Assembly: GCF_005047355.1 (NCBI RefSeq)
Contig: NZ_SUMC01000031.1
Location: 1-64,000 of the forward strand
From: Actinacidiphila oryziradicis
GTDB lineage: Bacteria > Actinomycetota > Actinomycetes > Streptomycetales > Streptomycetaceae
Length of the DNA stretch: 64,000 bases
Reading direction: 5' to 3'
Shown piece by piece: positions 1 to 7,860 of this stretch (position 1 is the first letter of the stretch; each line of letters starts with the position of its first letter). Under the pieces are notes generated by a model that worked only from the letters and a program-made list of their open reading frames with translations, ran no database searches and was not told the DNA's origin. Made by a program: the position numbers and the translations under genes.

Positions 1-350
1 GCGGGATCCCGGTGCAGATACGATGGCTCAAGGCCGTGCGGGCCCCTCTTGACGTCACAATCATGATCGTCTCGCACGGCCGTTTGCATGCTCAGACCGG
101 GGTCTCAGCTACCGCGCACGACGTCGTTAGAGGCTCGCCCCAAGGGACGGACCTTAAAGTCTCGGAGCCGACCGGCCCCCGTCGGGTCTGACCTCGTAGG
201 CTCCGGGATCACCTGTGGGCGAGGTCGGCGGACGGCGGCGCGGAGCGGGCCGAAGGTAGGAGCGCAGCGCGGCTGGGAGCCGGACGCGCCCGGCGGAGCG
301 GTAGCGCAGCCGGGTGCCTTGAACCCGTAGAGAAGGTTGTTACTCAGTCG

Positions 351-488
351 GTGGTCCACGCCCACCTGGACCAGGACGCGATCAGGGTCTTCCACGGCCC
401 CGATTTGATCACCACCGTCCCGCGCACCACACGCAAGGACCTGGTAGTGGGCAAGTCCTGCGAGAACCACCGACGCAAGGTCGTCTGA
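351..488 (+). pseudogene. C-terminal scrap of a transposase (IS481-like?)
   Basis: An open frame without a proper start encodes about 45 residues, including IRVFHGPDLITTVPRTT, ending in TGA at 486-488. The composition and position resemble the C-terminal tail of IS481-type transposases found throughout Streptomyces. No catalytic domain precedes it; the upstream 350 bases do not encode a recognisable remainder. I infer an old insertion sequence remnant at the outer edge of the degraded element described below. The family assignment is from memory of tail motifs and is weak. Confidence 0.35.
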
Positions 489-493
489 TGCCC

Positions 494-973
494 TTACACC
501 GTTTCCGGGCCCGTCTGGGGCCAGTTGGCGAGGCGGGTCCGGGCTGCTTCGCCAATCACGACCCAGGGGTCGTCCACCAAACGGGCCACTGCACTGCGCG
601 GGGAGTGTCGATGGGTGGCGACGGTGTTGCGGACCGCGTCGTGGGGATCGCCGACCAGTTCCGCCAGCAGTTCGGCGGGGCAGTCCCGGCGGCTCAACAC
701 CCTGCTGCGGACTCGCCAGTCGTCGTCCCTGATCAGCTCAGCAAGGATCTGCGGCGGGCAGCTGCGGTTGTGGGCGGCCCAGAACCGCATGTCCGGATGC
801 TCCCGCAACAACTCCTTCCAGACCGGCAGCGGCATAGCCGCCCACGCCGAACGGTCCCTCTCCGCCGGGTCCTCACTCAGGCGCAGGCGTATGAACTCCT
901 CGACGGAGGTGATCTCAGGAAAACGGTCCGGCATGGCAGGACCGTAACGCACGATGTCTAGGACGAGCGTCAA
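494..973 (-). CDS. hypothetical leucine-rich-variant/HEAT-like repeat protein
   Basis: The 159-residue soluble protein has several short helical repeats with the recurring pattern of Leu-Ala-x-Leu-(I/V)-x-Asp, for example LAELIRDDDWRVRSRVL and LAELVGDPHDAVRNTVA. This is typical of leucine-rich-variant or HEAT-like solenoids, which usually mediate protein contacts. There is no enzyme motif, signal peptide or membrane segment. It lies upstream of a small ATPase-type regulator pair on the same strand, inside the element remnant, so an accessory origin is likely. Its role is unknown. Confidence 0.6.
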   Translation of the reverse strand: MTLVLDIVRYGPAMPDRFPEITSVEEFIRLRLSEDPAERDRSAWAAMPLPVWKELLREHPDMRFWAAHNRSCPPQILAELIRDDDWRVRSRVLSRRDCPAELLAELVGDPHDAVRNTVATHRHSPRSAVARLVDDPWVVIGEAARTRLANWPQTGPETV

Positions 974-994
974 GCCTCACTTGACACCGAACCG

Positions 995-1297
995 TCAAGC
1001 ATCAACTGAACCCGGACACGGGTGATGGGGAGGGCTGTTGCGTTCGGTTTGCGTCTCGTGGATGACGGTTTCGGCGCATCTGATGGCGAGTTGGAGTCTG
1101 TCGAGTACGTCGCGGCGGGCGCATGCGGCGAGGGCGGTGGGGTGGAGGTCGTGGCCGGATGCGCTCTTGGGGGCCCAGATGCCGCCGAGGCTGGTGTGGT
1201 CGCGGGCGATGTCGGTGCAGGCTCGGACGACTGCGTTCATGGCGGCAGTGATCTCGTAGCGGTGGGCCTGGTTGGTCTCGGCAGGGTCTACAGCCAT
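995..1297 (-). CDS. small hypothetical protein coupled to the ATP-binding regulator
   Basis: The 100-residue protein begins MAVDPAETNQAH at an ATG that overlaps the end of the upstream ATP-binding gene by 10 bases, which suggests translational coupling. A longer reading of the same frame starts far upstream but is Arg/His/Pro-rich noise antisense to nothing real, so I chose the internal ATG. No domain is recognised; the protein is soluble with a probable helical core (residues 10-35 and 60-85). Small partners like this often follow anti-sigma-like ATPases in Streptomyces. Confidence 0.6.
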   Translation of the reverse strand: MAVDPAETNQAHRYEITAAMNAVVRACTDIARDHTSLGGIWAPKSASGHDLHPTALAACARRDVLDRLQLAIRCAETVIHETQTERNSPPHHPCPGSVDA

Positions 1298-1752
1298 GGC
1301 GTGTCCTCGCGGCGGGGTGGTGGGATGCGGAGTTCCGCGGTGACGGTGCGGCCGTGGTGGTCGCCGTGGACCTGGACGTGGGTGGCGAGGATGGCGACCA
1401 TGCCGAGTCCTCGGCCGCGTGGGGTGTCGTCGTCGGGGTGCTCGACGCGTGGGGTGGTGTCGGCGCTTCCGGAGTCGGTGACGGAGATGGCTACGACGTG
1501 CTCGGAGAGGGCGAGCGTGATGTGGAAGGCGCCGGTGTCGTGCCCGCTGGTCGTATGGACGAGGGCATTGGTCCCGAGTTCGCTGACGATGAGGGCTGCG
1601 TCGTCGGCGCATGGGGAGTTGTTGAGGATGTCGCGGGTCCAGCGGCGGGCGCGGCTGACCTCTTCCAGGGAACCTGGGCAAGTGAGCCCCCAGACCCGCA
1701 CGCTACTCATATACTCGTCCATACAAGTTCCTTTATGCTGGTAGGCCGCCAT
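1288..1752 (-). CDS. ATP-binding anti-sigma-factor-like protein (HATPase_c_2)
   Basis: The 154-residue protein has a GHKL ATPase fold of the RsbW/SpoIIAB type. The N-box is visible as SELGTNALVHTTSG, the G1 region as VTDSGSADTTPR and the G2 region as GRGLGMVAILA. Such proteins phosphorylate anti-anti-sigma factors or act as standalone regulators; Streptomyces has dozens of them. The likely start is ATGGACGAG (residue 11) or the first ATG; the upstream region holds a GntR-type operator at 1713-1727. It sits next to the Nudix gene and the KorSA-like repressor of the element remnant. Confidence 0.8.
   Translation of the reverse strand: MAAYQHKGTCMDEYMSSVRVWGLTCPGSLEEVSRARRWTRDILNNSPCADDAALIVSELGTNALVHTTSGHDTGAFHITLALSEHVVAISVTDSGSADTTPRVEHPDDDTPRGRGLGMVAILATHVQVHGDHHGRTVTAELRIPPPRREDTPWL
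1713..1727. promoter_or_regulatory. KorSA-like GntR operator, copy 1
   Basis: The sequence reads CTTGTATGGACGAGT on the minus strand, 13 of 15 matches to the operator at 3149-3163. It overlaps the first codons or leader of the ATP-binding protein gene, so repressor binding would block its expression. Confidence 0.45.
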
Positions 1753-1768
1753 GGGTAGGGGTTTTCGG

Positions 1769-2200
1769 CTAGACGAGTCTCACGCCGTCGTGGGCGCGGA
1801 CGGCCGGCGGAGATGCCGCGTCCAGTGCGTCCAGGACACGAATTGCGTAGGCCTCGTCGGCGAGCTCGGTGACTTCTTCACGGGTGGCCCAGCGCAGGGC
1901 GCGGGTTTCCTCACCGGTGGATGCGGATCCGTCGATCGCTTCACAGCGGAAGACGAGAGAAACGATCAAGCCGGTCATGTTCTTGTAGACGCCGGTGAGG
2001 GTGGCCGGGGTCGCGATCTTGATGCCGGTCTCTTCCAGGACCTCGCGCTCCAGGGCGTCCGGGATGGTCTCGCCGGGTTCCAGGACGCCGCCCGGGGGTT
2101 CCCACTGGCCGTTGTCACGGCGCTGGATGAGCAGAGCGCGGCCCCGGCCGTCGATGATGACTCCGGCGACGCTTACAGAGTGCGGGCGGTCAGTGCTCAC
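1769..2200 (-). CDS. Nudix hydrolase (Pif-like)
   Basis: The 143-residue protein contains a complete Nudix box, from GGVLEPGETIPDALEREV to LEETGI (residues about 37-60), with the catalytic REVLEETG core intact. Nudix enzymes hydrolyse nucleoside diphosphates linked to another moiety. A Nudix protein called Pif provides plasmid immunity next to the GntR-type KorSA repressor in the pSAM2 family of AICEs, and here the gene lies divergent from such a repressor. It starts with GTG at 2200. The immunity role is inferred from context only; the catalytic prediction is firm. Confidence 0.85.
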   Translation of the reverse strand: MSTDRPHSVSVAGVIIDGRGRALLIQRRDNGQWEPPGGVLEPGETIPDALEREVLEETGIKIATPATLTGVYKNMTGLIVSLVFRCEAIDGSASTGEETRALRWATREEVTELADEAYAIRVLDALDAASPPAVRAHDGVRLV

Positions 2201-2255
2201 GTTCCTCTGCCCTCTCGGCTGACTAGGCTCTCCACGGTAGCAACAAAACTCAGCC

Positions 2256-2270
2256 GCTCGTCTAGATACC
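2256..2270. promoter_or_regulatory. KorSA-like GntR operator, copy 2
   Basis: GCTCGTCTAGATACC precedes the GntR gene by about 17 bases and contains the shared TAGACGAGC half-site on the opposite strand. Its position just upstream of the ribosome binding site AAAGGAG suggests autorepression. Confidence 0.5.
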
Positions 2271-2286
2271 TAAAGGAGTAACGGAT

Positions 2287-3075
2287 ATGGCCGCTCTTCC
2301 GTCCGGCGTTCTCGGGGCGCTCGACCCCACCAGTGATCGCGCGGTGTTCCGGCAGATCGCCGACCAGTTGCGCGAAGCGATCGACAAAGGGCAGTTCGGT
2401 GAGGGGGACAAGCTCCCTTCGGAGGCGGAATTGGTCGAGCACTTCGGCGTCTCCCGGATGACTGTGCGGAACTCGTTCTCCGTCCTCCAGGGCGAGGGTC
2501 TGGTGCTGGCCGAGCATGGCAAGGGTGTCTTCGTCCGGCCTCGACCACCGGTCCGCCGGCTGGCATCCGACCGGTTCGCGCGCCGCCATCGCGACCAGGG
2601 GAAGTCGGCGTTCATCGTGGAAGCGGACGCGGCGGGGAGCCGACCGGAGGTGGACAGCCTGGAGGTGAAGGAAGAGCGGCCCTCGCAGGACATCTCCGCC
2701 CGGCTGGGGTCGCCGCGCCGGGTGCTGGCTCGTCGGCGGCGGTATCTGCTGGACGGGCGGCCGGTGGAGTTCGCGGTCTCCTACCTCCCGCTGGACCTGG
2801 CCCGGAACACCCCGATCGCCCAGCCGAACCCGGGCCCCGGCGGGATCTACGCGCGGCTGGAGGAGCTGGGACACCGCCTGGACCACTTCGACGAGGAGAT
2901 CCGGGCCCGGATGCCTTCGCCGCACGAGGTCAAGACGCTACAGCTGGCGTCGGGCGTGCCGGTGATCCATCTCATCCGTACGGCGTACGACACCGAGGGG
3001 CGGCCGGTGGAGGTCTGTGACACGGTCATGGCCGCTGACGCGTACGTCCTGGCCTACGAGCTTCCGGCGACCTGA
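2287..3075 (+). CDS. GntR/UTRA family repressor (KorSA-like)
   Basis: The 262-residue protein has an N-terminal winged helix of the GntR family (about residues 14-80, with LPSEAELVEHFGVSRMTV typical of the recognition helix) and a C-terminal UTRA-type effector domain (residues 95-255). In AICEs such as pSAM2 the GntR regulator KorSA represses transfer and pra genes. The neighbours (Nudix protein, small element protein, integrase remnant, tRNA) and the surrounding repeated operators support the same role. AAAGGAG lies 9 bases before the ATG. The repressor seems intact although its element is not. Confidence 0.85.
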   Translation: MAALPSGVLGALDPTSDRAVFRQIADQLREAIDKGQFGEGDKLPSEAELVEHFGVSRMTVRNSFSVLQGEGLVLAEHGKGVFVRPRPPVRRLASDRFARRHRDQGKSAFIVEADAAGSRPEVDSLEVKEERPSQDISARLGSPRRVLARRRRYLLDGRPVEFAVSYLPLDLARNTPIAQPNPGPGGIYARLEELGHRLDHFDEEIRARMPSPHEVKTLQLASGVPVIHLIRTAYDTEGRPVEVCDTVMAADAYVLAYELPAT

Positions 3076-3147
3076 GGGGCGTGCGAGATGGGACATGAGC
3101 GTGGCTTCGTGGACAGCATCTTGGGACTCGTACACGCCATCACGCAT

Positions 3148-3163
3148 ACTCGTATAGACGAGC
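3148..3163. promoter_or_regulatory. KorSA-like GntR operator, copy 3
   Basis: ACTCGTATAGACGAGC contains perfect inverted arms CTCGT and ACGAG around ATAG. It is the most symmetrical of the four copies and lies between the GntR gene and the small element protein gene. Confidence 0.55.
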
Positions 3164-3220
3164 GGGCAAGCTGTGTGGCAGAGTGGTTCCTGTTCCCGTC
3201 GCCGGACTGCTTCCAGGCAG

Positions 3221-3235
3221 CTTGTCTAGACGACT
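3221..3235. promoter_or_regulatory. KorSA-like GntR operator, copy 4
   Basis: CTTGTCTAGACGACT lies about 40 bases before the TTG start of the small element protein, with the shared core TCTAGACGA. Together with copy 3 it would place that gene under repression. Confidence 0.5.
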
Positions 3236-3274
3236 AGGTGCCTTAAGTTCGGTGTTACCTGAAGGAGAAGCACG

Positions 3275-3562
3275 TTGCGCACCATCCGAGTTGAGACCTC
3301 GTCGGCGACGATCCTGCTGACCGAAGCGCCTGAGCCGAAGGTCAAGGACCGGCAGACCGGCGAGATCGCCAAGGACGCCGTGAGCGGTGAGGCGCTGATG
3401 AAGATCGGCGTCGTCTACATCGACGGGGGAGAGTCCTCGATCATCCAGGTCACCGTTCCGGAGAGCGGCGTCACCGAGGGACTGACGCTGGGGGCTCCGG
3501 TCTCGCTGCCCGGGCTCGTGGCCCGGCCCTGGGACAGCGTGTTCAACGGCCAGCAGCGGCAC
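3275..3562 (+). pseudogene. truncated AICE small conserved protein
   Basis: A TTG start preceded by GAAGGAG opens a frame beginning MRTIRVETSSATILLTEAPE. This matches the pattern of the roughly 105-residue conserved proteins encoded beside KorSA-type repressors in AICEs. Homology stops after VFNGQQRH (about residue 96); the frame then runs on as unrelated low-complexity sequence into the integrase DNA in another frame until 4018. I infer a deletion junction near 3562-3580 that removed the replication, transfer and excisionase genes. The function of the family is not known to me. Confidence 0.6.
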
Positions 3563-3582
3563 GATACGCCGTCGCCGGAGCG

Positions 3583-4146
3583 ATGCTCCCCCGCTACCGG
3601 CTCCTCGTGCTCCTGGCGGCCTTCACTACGCTCCGTTTCGGCGAGCTGGCCGCGCTTCGCCGCAGGGACATCGACCTGGCGGCCCGCGTGGTCATCGTGC
3701 AGCGCGCTCAAGCGGAGCTGCAGGACGGCCGGCTCCTCGACAAGGCACCGAAATCGGCTGCCGGAGTGCGCCCGATCGCCTTCCCGGACGAACTCCTCGA
3801 CGCGGTCACCCACCACCTGGACCACTACGCCGCCCCCGGCCACGACGGTCACGTGTTCATCGGCCCCAAGGGAGGACGACTACGCCGCAGCAACTTCCGC
3901 GACGACTGGATCGCCGCCCGTACCGCAGCCGGGGTCACGTCCGAGCTGCACTTTCGTGACCTGTGTCACACCGGGAACACCCTCGCCTCCAGCGCGGGCG
4001 CCAGCACCCGGGCGCTGATGACCAGGATGGGCCACAGCAGCACCCGCGCCGCACTGGTCTACCAGCACATGACCAGCGACCGGGACCGTGCCATCGCCGA
4101 CAAGCTCGGGACGATGATCCGCGAGAGTAGGAAGGAGGACTCGTGA
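3583..4146 (+). pseudogene. C-terminal half of a tyrosine integrase, catalytically degenerate
   Basis: The 187-codon frame corresponds to the catalytic domain of AICE tyrosine recombinases: TLRFGELAALRRRDI holds the first catalytic Arg, and ALVYQHMTSDRD holds the tyrosine nucleophile. The box that should read HDLRHTG is RDLCHTG, so both the His and the Arg of the HxxR motif are lost. The N-terminal arm and core-binding domains are missing at the deletion junction. Reading towards the 3' end of tRNA-Thr is the usual arrangement for an integrase next to its att site. Inactive. Confidence 0.85.
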
Positions 4147-4181
4147 CGGGCTGGGTTCCGGCTGTCGGCTCACGGCCCGTG

Positions 4182-4559
4182 CTACCAGATGAGTACTCCG
4201 CCCCCGGCCTGCTGCGCTCGTCGACCTGCGTCAACGAAGTTGTCCAGACGGATTCCTACCTCATACATGTGGTGCTCGCGGGACCGCGCCGGATCCATGC
4301 GCAAGGCGATCAAAGCGAGCTTTTCGCGGACCAGGGCGCACTCCGTCAGGAAGTCCTGGACCTGGTCCGGGGCGACCTCGCAGTCACCGTCAGCAAGTCG
4401 GGGCAGGAACCGCGCGCCCAAAGAGCGAACAGCCTCCGATCCCCACACAACAGTGCGCCAGATTTCGAACCCTGCCATGTCGGAGGACTCAGGAGGCACA
4501 TCCAGGAAGCGGGTCGCGCCGCTCTCCTCTATGACGAACACGTCAACCAGCAGGCTCAT
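4182..4559 (-). CDS. hypothetical protein
   Basis: A 125-residue acidic soluble protein starting MSLLVDVFVIEESGATR. I recognise no family. It has a beta-rich N-terminal half (VDVFVIEE, ATRFLDVP, GFEIWRTVVWG) and a helical middle (APDQVQDFLTECALVREKLALIAL). It sits antisense to the direction of the integrase remnant, between it and tRNA-Thr, where AICEs often carry cargo or where later insertions land. Codon use looks like coding Streptomyces DNA. Confidence 0.6.
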   Translation of the reverse strand: MSLLVDVFVIEESGATRFLDVPPESSDMAGFEIWRTVVWGSEAVRSLGARFLPRLADGDCEVAPDQVQDFLTECALVREKLALIALRMDPARSREHHMYEVGIRLDNFVDAGRRAQQAGGGVLIW

Positions 4560-4639
4560 GGCCTCAGTGGAGCATGCACTTCACGGACAGGTCCAAGGCA
4601 TTAGTGGCAGTGCGTAGACGCTCGCCCAGATGAGTCCAA

Positions 4640-4658
4640 GTGGCACGCGTGTGGCACG
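4640..4658. repeat. paired GTGGCACG direct repeats near att region
   Basis: GTGGCACG occurs at 4640-4647 and 4651-4658, 11 bases apart, about 65 bases from the tRNA 3' end. Such short direct repeats between int and the tRNA are typical of integrase arm-type sites in AICEs. Confidence 0.35.
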
Positions 4659-4673
4659 GCACCAGACAAACGA

Positions 4674-4713
4674 AAGGGCCAGCTCAAGGGATTAAGTCCC
4701 TGAGCTGGCCCTT
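4674..4713 (-). terminator. hairpin terminator after tRNA-Thr
   Basis: Perfect 13-base arms AAGGGCCAGCTCA and TGAGCTGGCCCTT enclose an inner GGGA/TCCC pair. It lies 8 bases past the 3' end of tRNA-Thr on the minus strand. Confidence 0.8.
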
Positions 4714-4720
4714 CGCCATG

Positions 4721-4794
4721 AGCCCCCTGTCGGGTTCGAACCGACGACATCCGCTTTACAAGAGCGGTGCTCTGGCCAACTGAGCTAAGGAGGC
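4721..4794 (-). tRNA. tRNA-Thr (anticodon TGT)
   Basis: A 74-base cloverleaf is seen on the minus strand. The acceptor arm GCCTCCT pairs with AGGGGGC, the anticodon loop is CTTGTAA inside CCGCT/AGCGG (anticodon TGT, reading ACA), and the T arm contains GTTCGAA. CCA is not encoded. The integrase remnant ends on its 3' side, so the gene is the probable attachment site of the lost element; I did not find the second att copy in the window. Confidence 0.95.
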
Positions 4795-4906
4795 GCAGGA
4801 GCAGTGTACCCAACCCGTCCGATGATCATGGTTGAAAATTGCTCACCCTTGGACTGCTGACAAGCGGCATACCTTGCGGGTAGCGTCACGGACAGTTCGC
4901 GTCTTG

Positions 4907-4918
4907 TGGACTAGACCT
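4907..4918. promoter_or_regulatory. DasR-responsive (dre)-like site upstream of msiK
   Basis: Read on the minus strand the site is AGGTCTAGTCCA, 10 of 12 matches to the core TGGTCTAGACCA of the DasR operator. It lies 57 bases before the msiK start. GntR-type DasR controls chitin and N-acetylglucosamine uptake genes, which rely on MsiK. Binding is inferred. Confidence 0.5.
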
Positions 4919-4974
4919 CATTCCTTTACTCGGATCGTCCGGCACGTTCCTGCCGGTGAAGGGAACGCATCAGC

Positions 4975-6093
<1,119 letters not shown>

Positions 6094-6125
6094 CGGAGCT
6101 GCAGGCAGCTGTACGGAATGGAGGG

Positions 6126-6155
6126 GCCCGGTCGCGCATACGCGGCCGGGCTTTT
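6126..6155 (+). terminator. rho-independent terminator of msiK
   Basis: GCCCGG and CCGGGC arms with CGCG/CGCG inside and a following TTTT tract lie 33 bases after the msiK stop. Confidence 0.8.
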
Positions 6156-6287
6156 CCGGCAAATGGTGGCAGAAACCGTATTTTCGATCCCGTTCGTCAA
6201 CCCGCCCCTAACGAGTGAAGGGGTTTTCTTCACCCGTCAGAGTGGCTAAATGTCGCCAAATCATCACTCCTCGCTACGATCCTGGAC

Positions 6288-6695
6288 GTGAACCAGGTTG
6301 CTAGCCGAATCGGCAAAACTCTCGCATTCGTCCTCCCGGTGGTCCTCGTGCTGTCCGGGACCCTCGCCGTCACCCGCGTCCCGTGGGCCACTCCGGCCTC
6401 CGAGGCTCAGGTCCTCACTGCCGCGCACGGCAAGAAGGTGTCCGTAGCGTCGGCCCCGCAGGAGGTCCTGCGCAGCCGGCTGCTCGCCGAACTCCAGGAG
6501 AAGAACCCCGGGGTGGCGCTGACCAATCTGCAGCGTGAAATCGCCGAACGGCCCTCGCTCGCCCAGCACTGCACGTCCATCGCCCGCTCGCTCGGCCGCG
6601 CCGCCGTCGCCAAGTACGGTCCGCAGCGCGCCCAGGCGTGGTCCCGCCCGGTCTGCGACACCTCGTTCGCCACCGGCATCGCCTCCGTCCGCTGA
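6288..6695 (+). CDS. hypothetical exported or membrane-anchored protein
   Basis: A 135-residue protein starting with GTG has an N-terminal hydrophobic segment (about residues 11-29, LAFVLPVVLVLSGTLAV) that acts as a signal peptide or anchor. A soluble helical tail follows with two cysteines (HCTSIARSL and PVCDTSF), which may form a disulfide outside the cell. No family is recognised, but a protein of this type between msiK and a sugar nucleotidyltransferase is usual in Streptomyces. The start is the GTG at 6288; no strong ribosome binding site is visible. Confidence 0.65.
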   Translation: MNQVASRIGKTLAFVLPVVLVLSGTLAVTRVPWATPASEAQVLTAAHGKKVSVASAPQEVLRSRLLAELQEKNPGVALTNLQREIAERPSLAQHCTSIARSLGRAAVAKYGPQRAQAWSRPVCDTSFATGIASVR

Positions 6696-6727
6696 CGGGA
6701 GCGGGAAGGTCCCGTAGGGTGCCGGGC

Positions 6728-7453
6728 ATGACCACCGGCGCCCATTCCGTCACCCAAGCCGTCCTCCTCGCCGGAGGACAGGGCTCGCGACTGCGGCCCT
6801 ATACCGACACCCGCCCCAAGCCGATGATCGAGATCCCGGGTACCGGGATACCGATCGTCGGCCACCAACTCGCCTGGCTGGCCGCCGAGGGCGTCACCGA
6901 CGCCGTTATCTCGTGCGGCCACCTTGCTGAGGTCCTCCAGGACTGGCTGAACAATGCCGACCTCCCGCTGCGGGTCACCACCGTCATCGAGAAGGAGCCG
7001 CTGGGGCGCGGCGGCGGCCTCAAGTACGCGGCGGCGTCCCTGCCACGGCCCGACGAGGCCTGGTACGCCACCAACGGCGACATCTGGACCCGCTTCTCGC
7101 TGCGCGAGATGGCCGCGTTTCATTTCGAGCGGGCCGCTACGGCCACGCTGGCGCTGGCCCGGCCCCGCATTCCTTGGGGCGCCGTGGAGACGAACGAGTT
7201 CGGGCAGGTGCTCGACTTCATCGAGTCGCCGCCTTCTCCGTACCTGATCAACGCCGGGGTCTACGTCTTCTCCCCCGAATTCACCGAGCTGCTCCCCGAG
7301 CGGGGCGACCATGAGCGGACGACTTTCCCGCAGCTGGCGCGGGAGCGGCGGCTCGCCGGCTTCCCGCTGCCGCACGGGGCGTACTGGCGGGCCATCGACA
7401 CGGCGAAGGATCTCACCGAAGCCGCCAAGGAACTCGCCGCTCAAGCCGGCTGA
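6728..7453 (+). CDS. sugar-1-phosphate nucleotidyltransferase
   Basis: The 241-residue protein belongs to the NTP_transferase family that joins sugar-1-phosphates to nucleotides. The signature LLAGGQGSRLRPYTDTRPKP (about residues 13-32) carries the GGxGxR nucleotide-binding loop and catalytic Lys. NGDIW, with the metal-binding Asp, and a shortened C-terminus without a left-handed beta-helix indicate the compact GCD1-like or mannose-1-phosphate guanylyltransferase-like form. The ATG at 6728 directly precedes the conserved N-terminus; upstream in-frame starts are not conserved-looking. The substrate cannot be read from the sequence. Confidence 0.85.
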   Translation: MTTGAHSVTQAVLLAGGQGSRLRPYTDTRPKPMIEIPGTGIPIVGHQLAWLAAEGVTDAVISCGHLAEVLQDWLNNADLPLRVTTVIEKEPLGRGGGLKYAAASLPRPDEAWYATNGDIWTRFSLREMAAFHFERAATATLALARPRIPWGAVETNEFGQVLDFIESPPSPYLINAGVYVFSPEFTELLPERGDHERTTFPQLARERRLAGFPLPHGAYWRAIDTAKDLTEAAKELAAQAG

Positions 7454-7498
7454 CGGTCCGGCCTCACGAGATTCACGAGCCTGACGAATCCTTCGGCC

Positions 7499-7786
7499 TT
7501 AGAGGCCGCGCGAATAGGTGGGGCGGGTGAAGGAGCGGGGCGAGGGGCAAGTCTGGCAAGGCGGAGGTGGGGGCACCTCCCAGCGGTAGCTGGGGGAGGA
7601 GGCGACGCGATGGGGGTGCCCCCTGCTCGAGCGGAGCCGAGAGCTTGGTGGGGGCACCGGACGGAGTCTGGGGGAGAGTCGTTGACCGACACCGACGGCA
7701 ACACTTCCAGGCGCCCCCGCCGACGGAGTCGGCTGATGTCACAGCTCGGCACGCGACGCCGCCCCACCTATTCGCGCGGCCTCTTA
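7499..7786. mobile_element. noncoding element with 27-bp inverted termini (MITE-like)
   Basis: A 27-base sequence at 7499-7525 (core GAGGCCGCGCGAATAGGTGG) recurs inverted at 7760-7786 with one mismatch. The enclosed 230 bases hold no gene but contain two common Streptomyces GGGGGCACCTCCC-type palindromes near 7565-7600 and 7610-7665. A third copy of the terminal sequence, identical to the right terminus, lies alone at 34910-34936. This fits a non-autonomous element or dispersed palindromic repeat; no clear target duplication is seen. It fills the gap between the nucleotidyltransferase and the DoxX-like gene. Confidence 0.5.
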
Positions 7787-7789
7787 CGG

Positions 7790-7827
7790 CGACGGCGCCC
7801 CGCATCGCACTACGCGGGGCGCCGTCG
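7790..7827 (-). terminator. hairpin terminator of the DoxX-like gene
   Basis: Perfect 14-base arms CGACGGCGCCCCGC and GCGGGGCGCCGTCG flank a 10-base loop, 34 bases after the stop codon on the minus strand. Confidence 0.8.
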
Positions 7828-7860
7828 TGGGTTCTGGGCCGGTGGGCCGGGCTGGTGGTG

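Noticed and set aside
174..198. GCCCCC-GTCGGGT resembling the tRNA-Thr 3' end, a possible attL
   Set aside because: The match needs gaps and is expected in GC-rich DNA; it lacks the conserved T-arm GTTCGAA.
105..470. 121-codon frame on the minus strand
   Set aside because: It runs antisense to a better-supported transposase tail and has noise-like Pro/Gly/Arg composition.
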